Below are positions 16,988 to 24,320 of a stretch of 64,000 nucleotides of DNA, piece after piece. The stretch comes from a virus. Position 1 is the stretch's first letter. Each line of letters starts with the position of its first letter. The DNA is taken from positions 24,650 through 88,649 of the IMG/VR virus record IMGVR_UViG_3300034198_024209. The stretch is one strand, 5' to 3'. The notes beneath the pieces were generated by a model that saw nothing but the letters and a program-made list of their open reading frames with translations, had not been told where the DNA came from and made no database searches. Both the position numbers and the translations under genes were made by a program.

Positions 16988-17050
16988 TAAGCAGCTTAAA
17001 TTATGGCCGCGAGATCACAACCCCTCGCGGTCATAGTCTATATAATATAT

Positions 17051-17124
17051 GTGCCCATAGCTTAATTGGATAGAGCAACGCTCTTCTAAAGCGTAGGTTG
17101 CTGGTTCGATCCCAGCTGGGCACG
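17051..17124 (+). tRNA. tRNA-Arg (UCU)
   Basis: The acceptor gtgccca/tgggcac is perfect. The anticodon stem acgct/agcgt encloses loop cttctaa, giving UCU, which reads AGA, a common Arg codon here. T-arm is gctgg-ttcgatc-ccagc. A TATAAT hexamer lies 5 bases upstream but has no convincing -35. No CCA is encoded. Confidence 0.96.
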
Positions 17125-17167
17125 ATTTTCTATTTACATTTTTAATTATACCATATTTAATAAAGTT

Positions 17168-17371
17168 ATGAGTACACAGATCCAAGCTCCTCCTATTTCG
17201 CCTATGTCAAAGACAGAGAACGTTGACAAAATAATGAAAGAGGTAAATTCTAAGATAAATTCTTTAAGTCTTAGTGGCGATCTTGATGGTATACTAAAAA
17301 AAGTTATACCGAAGATAGCTGGAGATGAGTCATTAAGAAAGCAGCTTGAAAAGTTCATCAATAAAAAATAG
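17168..17371 (+). CDS. Hypothetical small protein (67 aa)
   Basis: The N-terminus is Pro-rich (STQIQAPPISPMSK) and the rest helical (VDKIMKEVNSKINSL). Leader ttaataaagtt precedes the ATG. It is the first gene after tRNA-Arg, at the head of the fiber block. Confidence 0.6.
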   Translation: MSTQIQAPPISPMSKTENVDKIMKEVNSKINSLSLSGDLDGILKKVIPKIAGDESLRKQLEKFINKK

Positions 17372-17439
17372 CTTTTTTTTAGCTACTAGGTAAAATATAA
17401 TTTAAATCTGCAGATTAGATAACTTGTTACACCTGGAAT

Positions 17440-17751
17440 ATGATTAAAAACAGTTTTTACTTATTTTTTTTATTTGTTTTTAGTTTTAGTGCTATTGCTC
17501 AATCTATTGAAAGTAATGGAACAAAATATATATTAGATGGTAATGATTCTTTTTCATATCCATTTTTTACTTCATCTAATACCCTGTATTTATATAATGC
17601 ATTGAATATGTCTCAATACCTAAAATTTATATCTGCGCCGTCAACTCCAACAAGCCCTGGCTTGACCGGACAAATGGCCTATGAAGATAATTTTTTATAT
17701 ATATGTGTAGGTGCAAACTCATGGAGAAGAGTTAGAATGGGAACCTGGTAA
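17440..17751 (+). CDS. Signal-peptide-bearing protein with tail-type C-terminal module (103 aa)
   Basis: Residues 1-21 are a Sec signal peptide (MIKNSFYLFFLF then SFSAIAQ). The C-terminal 35 residues (TGQMAYEDNFLYICVGANSW) match a small module commonly found at the ends of phage fiber and tail proteins. The stop overlaps the next fiber gene by 1 base. A secreted protein carrying a fiber module is unexpected; it could be an exported receptor-masking protein or a misjudged hydrophobic start. Confidence 0.65.
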   Translation: MIKNSFYLFFLFVFSFSAIAQSIESNGTKYILDGNDSFSYPFFTSSNTLYLYNALNMSQYLKFISAPSTPTSPGLTGQMAYEDNFLYICVGANSWRRVRMGTW

Positions 17752-19088
17752 TGGCAAACAAAGACATAGTTATACTACAGGAACAGGCAGATGGATCTTT
17801 AAAAGAAACACTTTTAGATGCTGGATTAATTTCGGCTCAGGGTACTCCCATCGTTTCGGATACTGTTCCAGATATAAGCAGTTTTGAAGATGGACAGGTG
17901 TGGATAAGAAAATCCGATTTACAGCAATTTTTTCTATACAATGATGGTGATTCTAGGGCATGGGCGCAATTACCTCCACCTCCACACACACACTCAGAGA
18001 TAGATATTTTAAATCTTGCTGATGTAGCAACATCTGGCAACTATAATGATTTAACAAATAAACCAAATATCGCAGAAGGGATAACTCCAGTTGCAAACAC
18101 TGGTATAAATATAGATATCGCCACTAGCGCAATTAAAACAACCTACAATACATTAATAGCGGACTCTGTAACCAGTATTGCGGTAGGCGGAGCATCGGCT
18201 TTGCCGGCCTCGGCATGGAAAACAAAAAATATAGTTGAAGTACTCGACACTATACTGTTTCCAGATGTTCTTCCTACATACACAGTACCCGCCATTTCTC
18301 TGAACGGTACACAGTCGGGAGAAAAAGAAATCGGTACGACAATTTCTCAAGCGCTTACTTTATCTGGGTCCAAAAATGATGCTGGAGCATTCACGGCGTT
18401 ATCATTGACAAGGGGCAGTACCAGCATTGCCTCTACTTCTTCTCCAACCGCCTCTTCTATCTCTAACATAGCGGATCAATTTGGATATGCTAACCCGAAT
18501 AGTCCAAACCAAAAATACGATCTTACATTTACTGACTCTTCCGTGGTGGTAGCCAGCGGAGCTAATACATGGGCAGCTAGTGGTACATACTCAGCAGGAC
18601 TAGCAAAAAAGAACAATAAAGGGGTTACTGACGCCAGAGCCGCAGCAACCAGGTCTACCTCAGCTCCACAACTCGGAGCAACATTTTCACCATCATCTAT
18701 TACAGTTACAGGAATATATCCATATTTCTATGGGGTTTCTGCCGGGTCTCCAACTTTGGCAAGTATTGCAGCTTTGATAAGTGGAGGCACATCAACTAAG
18801 GTGCTTGCTAATGCCTCTGGAAGCTTATCTATAAATTACACAGCAAATTCTCAATTTATATGGTTTGCGCATAGCGATGCATACACAACTAAAACGAAAT
18901 GGAGTGAGCAAGGTTCTTTATTCAATACTGGTGCAATAGGAAACAGCTCATCGACAGGTTTCATGAAATATCTTGGGACCATCGCGGTCACCTCTCCAGG
19001 TTCTATTTGGACAACTACGTTTAAAATTTATTGCAGCGGAAACGCCACTATAGTTAATTCAGTTGTTTACGTTTTCGCTAATTCATAA
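17751..19088 (+). CDS. Fiber/tail protein, paralog of the gene at 20500
   Basis: The 445-residue product has an N-terminal attachment-like region (GQVWIRKSDLQQFFLYND), an HTHSEID segment and a C-terminal beta-rich domain. Residues about 105-180 (YNTLIADSVTSIAVGGAS, WKTKNIVEVLDTILFP) align with the product at 20500, and both end with similar beta domains (YPYFYGVSAGSPT versus HPYYYYKSSSPIT). It is followed after 3 bases by a small gene that also has a paralog. Probably a receptor-binding or spacer fiber. Confidence 0.75.
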   Translation: MANKDIVILQEQADGSLKETLLDAGLISAQGTPIVSDTVPDISSFEDGQVWIRKSDLQQFFLYNDGDSRAWAQLPPPPHTHSEIDILNLADVATSGNYNDLTNKPNIAEGITPVANTGINIDIATSAIKTTYNTLIADSVTSIAVGGASALPASAWKTKNIVEVLDTILFPDVLPTYTVPAISLNGTQSGEKEIGTTISQALTLSGSKNDAGAFTALSLTRGSTSIASTSSPTASSISNIADQFGYANPNSPNQKYDLTFTDSSVVVASGANTWAASGTYSAGLAKKNNKGVTDARAAATRSTSAPQLGATFSPSSITVTGIYPYFYGVSAGSPTLASIAALISGGTSTKVLANASGSLSINYTANSQFIWFAHSDAYTTKTKWSEQGSLFNTGAIGNSSSTGFMKYLGTIAVTSPGSIWTTTFKIYCSGNATIVNSVVYVFANS

Positions 19089-19091
19089 AAT

Positions 19092-19355
19092 ATGGCTATT
19101 TTACTTAACGACAATTTAAATTTAGCTGCTCCCAAGCCAGTTGATTCTAGGTATGGGCCATATACTTCTTTGGCTCTAGCTATTTCTTCTGTTCCTTCAG
19201 TCAATAGATATTTAGGGCTAACTGTAGGAGTAATTAACTCAGAAGGAAACGTTGTAGAATATTGGTACCCTGATTGCGTTTTAGATTCTTGCTTAGTGGT
19301 AAAAGAAGTATCTCCTGATCTATCTGGGCTTTTAATAGATGGGGGAACATATTAA
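19092..19355 (+). CDS. Small fiber module protein (87 aa)
   Basis: The sequence PVDSRYGPYTSLALAISSVP..RYLGLTVGVI closely resembles the N-terminus of the product at 21749 (PVDVKYGPYSTVSAALSEIP..RHIGLTVGI). It ends in IDGGTY, a terminus also seen at 20437 (IDGGVY). It probably is a free-standing copy of a fiber adaptor domain. Confidence 0.7.
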   Translation: MAILLNDNLNLAAPKPVDSRYGPYTSLALAISSVPSVNRYLGLTVGVINSEGNVVEYWYPDCVLDSCLVVKEVSPDLSGLLIDGGTY

Positions 19356-19462
19356 ATTTATTTTTTTTATTGATCTGATTCATACGATTGTTTATATTAA
19401 TGAAGTAACAAGATGTTTTAAAATTCATCAGTAAAAATTTAAAAAAAACAAAATAAACTATT

Positions 19463-20437
19463 ATGGCAAATCCAATTATCAAAATCAAAAGAGGTGCAAC
19501 GGCACCAACAACACTTAATAACGGTGAGTTGGCAGTTGATCTAACAAATAAAAATTTATACGTGGGCGATTTGTCCGGCGTTCCACTCGCAATCGGCGGT
19601 GAGGGCACTTTTGCAAAAAAGAACGCTAGTGATGTAGGCTTTACAGGTGGAAATATCAATGGTGTAACTATTGGCAGCACCACAGCAGCAGGTGGTGCGT
19701 TCACTACCTTGACTGCTTCGACGGCTCCTACTGCCGACAATGATGTAGTTCGTTTGAAAGAGCTCAATGACTCTGTTTCTGATCTCGGTTCGGTGTTCCA
19801 TTATGTTGGCGATGTTAGCTCTGCCTCTACTCCCCTTGATCTCAGCACCCTGAGCGATACAACTACTGGTGCTTACTACAAGGTCGATGTCGCCGGAACC
19901 TACACGGCAGGAGCATCTAGCTTCGCGGCCAAAGTTGGCGATGCGTTTGTAAAAACCACAACTGGCTGGCAAAAACTTGACAATGTTGATGTCGAAGTGC
20001 TGCCAACCGCAAACGAAATCGTCGTTACTGGCGATGAGAATGCTGGTTACACGGTTTCCATTGATCCTGTTTTCTCAGGACGGGTTACGACTGCGGAAAG
20101 TGACATCAACGCCCTCGAAACCAAGACGCAGAACATCACAGCCACAAGTGACATAACCACAGTTGCTGGTGTCATGCAGAACGGAAACGGAAGCAATGTC
20201 GTTAACTTCGGCACCGGGAGTTTGACATTTACTGGCGCGCAGGAGTTCGGAGCTGTTTTTGTTAATGTAGACTTGGAAGTTGGTGGCAATACTTATATTG
20301 GAACTGGTGTTGGTGGAGGTAACTTGGAAGTTGGCGGCACTGTTCTTATCGAGGGCAACGCGACCTTCAATGGCAACATCGTGGGAGACGGCTCAACCGA
20401 AATCACCGATTGCATCATTGACGGCGGCGTTTACTAA
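19463..20437 (+). CDS. GC-rich fiber protein, likely acquired
   Basis: The 324-residue product starts with a typical fiber N-terminus (IIKIKRGATAPTTLNNGELA, NLYVGD) and contains FHYVGDVSSAS, TGAYYKVDVAGTY and GDAFVKTTTGWQKLDNVD, modules frequent in cyanophage and marine phage fibers. From about 19800 the DNA is visibly richer in GC (gcc, ggc, gac codons) than flanking genes, which suggests transfer. It ends CIIDGGVY. A tRNA-like hairpin lies 21 bases after the stop. Confidence 0.75.
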   Translation: MANPIIKIKRGATAPTTLNNGELAVDLTNKNLYVGDLSGVPLAIGGEGTFAKKNASDVGFTGGNINGVTIGSTTAAGGAFTTLTASTAPTADNDVVRLKELNDSVSDLGSVFHYVGDVSSASTPLDLSTLSDTTTGAYYKVDVAGTYTAGASSFAAKVGDAFVKTTTGWQKLDNVDVEVLPTANEIVVTGDENAGYTVSIDPVFSGRVTTAESDINALETKTQNITATSDITTVAGVMQNGNGSNVVNFGTGSLTFTGAQEFGAVFVNVDLEVGGNTYIGTGVGGGNLEVGGTVLIEGNATFNGNIVGDGSTEITDCIIDGGVY

Positions 20438-20458
20438 AAAATAACTAAAAAACAAAGT

Positions 20459-20485
20459 CCTCCAGAGGTTCGATTCCTCTGGAGG
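20459..20485 (+). other. tRNA T-arm/acceptor-like minihelix
   Basis: A perfect 10-bp stem (cctccagagg/cctctggagg) closes a 7-nt loop ttcgatt, exactly the T-loop of a tRNA in the context GGTTCGATTCC. The usual D- and anticodon arms are absent and no T-run follows. It sits between the GC-rich fiber gene and the next fiber gene. It may be a tRNA remnant, a recombination scar or an mRNA 3'-end structure. Confidence 0.6.
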
Positions 20486-20499
20486 CAAACCATTCTATA

Positions 20500-21747
20500 A
20501 TGGCTAGTCCAAAAATAATTCCCAAAAAAAGCACTATTGCTGAACGGGTTCCAGTAAGCGGGGACCTTGATGCAGGCGAGATTTGCATAAATCACGCCGA
20601 TAAAAAACTTTATGCCAAGCATCCCAGTACGGGGGTTATTCAGGAGATTGGTAGTCTTTCGGCTCATTCGCACGATGAGCTTTACTCGTTAGATAACTCT
20701 CAGCACATTGAGCTTCAAAATAATGGAGCGCTCGTTTTAAATGGTTCTACCACGCTCACACTACCTAGTGCTTCTGGTACTCTCGCACTATTAGATGATG
20801 TTAGCGGCGGGGGAGTCTCTACAACACCAGCAAATTCAGGACTAACTATCACAGACGATTCTATTACTACTGTATATAATACAGCGGTTCCAGACGCTAC
20901 AGTTAGTATGGCTGTAGGTGGGGCCTCGGCTGCTGCAGCCAGCGCATGGAAAACAAAAACAGTTGTACAGGTTCTTGATGAAATATTATTCCCTACCGTA
21001 TTGGCATCTATCGGTACAAACAAATCTGTTTCTCTGGCTGTTAGTGGGACTAGTGGAGTTCTTGAAATAGGAGAATCTTATTCTAGAACGCTCACAGCAA
21101 CATTCAATAGGGGTACAATCCTTAATGGTAGTGGTACAACAAATTCAAATCTTTTGGTGGGGGCAGTAGAAGATTATACATTTACAGGGACAGGAATATC
21201 CAGCACAACTCAAACCGGAAATACGCTATCATTCACATCCACCGTTGTATCTGGATCTAACAACTGGGCAGTAACAGCTACGCACGGAGCGGGTTCAGGA
21301 GCTTATTTTGACAATAAGGGAGTAGCAGGAACAAACTTAAATGGTTCCAGAGTGGCCGGAAGTGCTACGGATTCTTCTAGTTCTCCGACAATCACTGGAC
21401 TCCATCCATATTATTACTACAAGAGCTCAAGCCCTATCACATCTGCTGCTATGGTTGCAGCTATAGAGGGTGGAACGGCTACGAAGGTTATAGCGAGTAG
21501 CACAGGAACATTATCCATTCCATATGCTGTAACTGCACAGTATCTAGCTGTAGCATATCCAACTACCAGTACGTTAAAGACTCGTTTTTTTGTTACTGTT
21601 AGTGATGCTGACGTTATTACCGTTGTGTTTCAAGCTGTGACTACTCCAAGCGTCACCACCGCTCTTTGGACTCAAACATACAATGTTCATGTGAGCAAGA
21701 GTGCACTTACCAACACTAACACTATCATAGAATTGAGGAACTCTTAA
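20500..21747 (+). CDS. Fiber protein, paralog of the gene at 17751
   Basis: The 415-residue product begins with an adaptor region (GDLDAGEICINHADKKLYAK) and an AHSHDELYS motif, then shares VSMAVGGASAAAASAWKTKT and VVQVLDEILFPTV with the 17751 product. The C-terminal half is a Ser/Thr/Gly-rich beta domain. It is followed after 1 base by a gene whose N-terminus matches 19092, so the two-gene unit at 17751-19355 recurs here. Confidence 0.75.
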   Translation: MASPKIIPKKSTIAERVPVSGDLDAGEICINHADKKLYAKHPSTGVIQEIGSLSAHSHDELYSLDNSQHIELQNNGALVLNGSTTLTLPSASGTLALLDDVSGGGVSTTPANSGLTITDDSITTVYNTAVPDATVSMAVGGASAAAASAWKTKTVVQVLDEILFPTVLASIGTNKSVSLAVSGTSGVLEIGESYSRTLTATFNRGTILNGSGTTNSNLLVGAVEDYTFTGTGISSTTQTGNTLSFTSTVVSGSNNWAVTATHGAGSGAYFDNKGVAGTNLNGSRVAGSATDSSSSPTITGLHPYYYYKSSSPITSAAMVAAIEGGTATKVIASSTGTLSIPYAVTAQYLAVAYPTTSTLKTRFFVTVSDADVITVVFQAVTTPSVTTALWTQTYNVHVSKSALTNTNTIIELRNS

Positions 21748-21748
21748 T

Positions 21749-24319
21749 ATGGCACTTTCAGGCATTCAATTCTCCGGACCGATACTTGTAGGCCTTAACC
21801 AGCCTGTTGATGTAAAATACGGACCATACTCTACAGTATCTGCGGCACTTTCGGAAATACCTCTTACATTGAGACACATCGGTCTCACAGTTGGGATCAA
21901 TGACACCACAGCTGGATTAAAAGAATATTGGTTTAAATCAGGTACAGCCAATGCAGACTTAGTATTAAAAGACGAGGGAGGAGCTATCACTGTGAGTAAA
22001 GTACTTACAGATGGTAGCTATAGCGGAGCTGTAACGAATGTAACAGGGCTTAGATTCGACGAAGATTCAGGGTTTGATGTTGTGGACTTGGGGGGCGGCA
22101 ACGCCAAAGTCCAAATGAACTCCACATTCAAGTATTGGGAGGTGAATGGGCAACCCGGTCTAACTGCTCAAGGGTTAGATACCGCTAATTTTATAGCCGG
22201 CTCGGGAGTAACAATCGCCGCTAATTCCGTAGATAACTCTCTGACATTTACCGCTACGGGCGGCGTCACCAGCTACAACGAACTCACCGACCAGCCAACG
22301 CTTGGCACAGCAGCGGCTACGGACTCGACCGACTACGCCACTGCCGCGCAGGGGGCTAAAGCGGACGCAGCCAGCCAGCCGGGGCATAAGCACAATCAGC
22401 TTTATTCGCCAAATGAAACAAAACAATTAGAGCTTAAAGATAGTGGAGAGCTAACTCTTCCCAATGGTGGAAGTATTTCTGCTTCTGCAACGGCAGAGGG
22501 ATCGCTCACTCTTACGCCACCAAACGCAGGCGCAGGTCAAGGGCTTGTGGTTCGCCCAACTGTATCTACTTGGAGTATAACTTCTAGTGGTAATATCGTA
22601 TATGGTAGTCCTATTACAATTTCTGTAACTCTAGGGAGTTGGGCTTATTTTGGAACAGTAAACTATACGATCTCTGGTACTGGAGTCACCGAACAATCAT
22701 TGGGTCGAGCACTAACTGGAAAATTAACTTTCGTAAGCACATCTGCTCCAGATACCGAAACAATCACATGGACCATACCAGCCAATAGTAATATTACTGA
22801 ATTTACTTTAACACTAACAAGTGTTGATGGAGAAAGATCGACTGATATATTGACCGAAAATGCTCCGGCGTTATATTACAATTTTGAATATAACGGTTTA
22901 CCTACTAACCAATTTGTTACTGTAACCAATAACGGAACATCCAATTCAGAACATAGTCATGTTCATCTCATATCGGCAGACCCCTCAACGGTTGATATTT
23001 ATTTAGGTGACGACGATCAATATGTAAAGATCGAGCGTAATGCAGGCGGTATTGTTATTGGAAATAATAGTAATACTAAACAATGGAATTTTAAGACTGA
23101 CGGTGTTCTTGAGTTACCTGCTGGGGGCGACATAACGCTCGGCGGAACTTCGGTTTTGGGTGGTGGCACACAAGCTAATTGGAACTCCACATCGGGGCCG
23201 TCGCAGATTTTAAATAAGCCGACACTTGGCACAGCAGCGGCTACGGACTCGACCGACTACGCCACTGCCGCGCAGGGGGCTAAAGCGGACTCTGCTTTGC
23301 AGGCATCCGCGCTCACGCCATACCGCACTATCGAGGCGCAAGATGCTATTGATAATGGATTTGCGTCGGAAAATCATACTCATGCCCTTTCTGAACTGAC
23401 TCAATCCGGTGCCGCTAATGGTCAAGTTATTGCATGGGATGGGGCTGCGGGTGCGTGGGTTCCGTCTTCTTCTTCGTCAAGCGCAGGCGTTTCTGATGGA
23501 GATAAGGGCGATATTACGGTTTCAGGCTTAGGAACTACCTGGACCATTGACAATGGCGCGGTTACATATGCCAAAATGCAGAATGTTTCTGCAACTGATC
23601 GGCTTTTGGGTAGAGCAACAGCGGGAGCAGGGGCAGTAGAAGAGATCGGATGTACGGCTCTTGGAAGATCTATCATCGGAGAGTCAATTGCGGGAAATGT
23701 TAGATGGCGTATAGATGCTGCGGCGACTAACCACACACATACAACTTCACAGATAACAGATTGGACTGCCGCTATTTCTACGAAAGCCGATGCAAATCAC
23801 CAGCACACTATTTCACAGGTAACAAATCTATCTAGTTCGTTAGCTGGAAAATCTGCTGTAGGGCACACTCATGTAATGTCGGAAATTACTGATTTAACAT
23901 TTCCAACGGCGTCAGTTTATTACGGAGATACCCCACCTACAGACACCACATACAACCTATGGATTCAAACCAGCACAGCTAGGATTTTTAATAAAATCGA
24001 TGGCTACTGGGTAGAGGCGGCTGCAGGTTTTGGTCCTCTAGTAATAGAAGGAACTGGCGGAGGGGGAACGACCCCTGGTCCTGGAACTGGTGGGGCGGTA
24101 GACAGTGTGAACGGCTTGATAGGGGCAGTGACTTTAACTCCGTCGATAATTGGAGCCGCAAACGCAACACATTCCCACGCTATTTCAGAGGTTACTAATC
24201 TTCAATCAACTTTAAATTCAAAAATATCAAACACCGGAGGTATAAACGGAATAGCTATTGTTTCTGCGTTGCCTTCTGTGGTGGACACAAATGTTTTGTA
24301 TGTTATAGTTCCTACTTGA
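21749..24319 (+). CDS. Large modular fiber protein (856 aa)
   Basis: Domains in order: the 87-residue adaptor module shared with 19092; residues about 92-170, a LRFDEDSGFDVVDLGGG module shared with the collagen-like protein; two copies of a TLGTAAATDSTDYATAAQGA linker at about residues 184 and 492; HxH motifs (GHKHNQLYS, ENHTHALSE, NHTHTTSQ, NHQHTISQ, GHTHVMSE, ATHSHAISE) that in other fibers bind metal ions in trimeric shafts; and a C-terminus ending VLYVIVPT. Probably a trimeric tail fiber. Confidence 0.78.
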   Translation: MALSGIQFSGPILVGLNQPVDVKYGPYSTVSAALSEIPLTLRHIGLTVGINDTTAGLKEYWFKSGTANADLVLKDEGGAITVSKVLTDGSYSGAVTNVTGLRFDEDSGFDVVDLGGGNAKVQMNSTFKYWEVNGQPGLTAQGLDTANFIAGSGVTIAANSVDNSLTFTATGGVTSYNELTDQPTLGTAAATDSTDYATAAQGAKADAASQPGHKHNQLYSPNETKQLELKDSGELTLPNGGSISASATAEGSLTLTPPNAGAGQGLVVRPTVSTWSITSSGNIVYGSPITISVTLGSWAYFGTVNYTISGTGVTEQSLGRALTGKLTFVSTSAPDTETITWTIPANSNITEFTLTLTSVDGERSTDILTENAPALYYNFEYNGLPTNQFVTVTNNGTSNSEHSHVHLISADPSTVDIYLGDDDQYVKIERNAGGIVIGNNSNTKQWNFKTDGVLELPAGGDITLGGTSVLGGGTQANWNSTSGPSQILNKPTLGTAAATDSTDYATAAQGAKADSALQASALTPYRTIEAQDAIDNGFASENHTHALSELTQSGAANGQVIAWDGAAGAWVPSSSSSSAGVSDGDKGDITVSGLGTTWTIDNGAVTYAKMQNVSATDRLLGRATAGAGAVEEIGCTALGRSIIGESIAGNVRWRIDAAATNHTHTTSQITDWTAAISTKADANHQHTISQVTNLSSSLAGKSAVGHTHVMSEITDLTFPTASVYYGDTPPTDTTYNLWIQTSTARIFNKIDGYWVEAAAGFGPLVIEGTGGGGTTPGPGTGGAVDSVNGLIGAVTLTPSIIGAANATHSHAISEVTNLQSTLNSKISNTGGINGIAIVSALPSVVDTNVLYVIVPT
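22301..22366 (+). repeat. 66-bp direct repeat, copy 1
   Basis: Beginning cttggcacagcagcggctac and ending gctaaagcggac, this stretch recurs identically at 23225-23290. Both copies encode the same linker in the same reading frame and are GC-richer than their surroundings. Confidence 0.9.
23225..23290 (+). repeat. 66-bp direct repeat, copy 2
   Basis: Identical by eye to 22301-22366, 924 bases downstream in the same gene. In-frame recombination between copies would remove 308 codons. Confidence 0.9.
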
Positions 24320-24320
24320 T

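Noticed and set aside
17004-17033. GC-rich hairpin before tRNA-Arg as a terminator
   Set aside because: No T-run follows. It may be a processing or stability element, but nothing supports termination.
17041-17046. TATAAT as promoter for tRNA-Arg
   Set aside because: No recognisable -35 at the proper spacing; AT-rich sequence makes chance likely.
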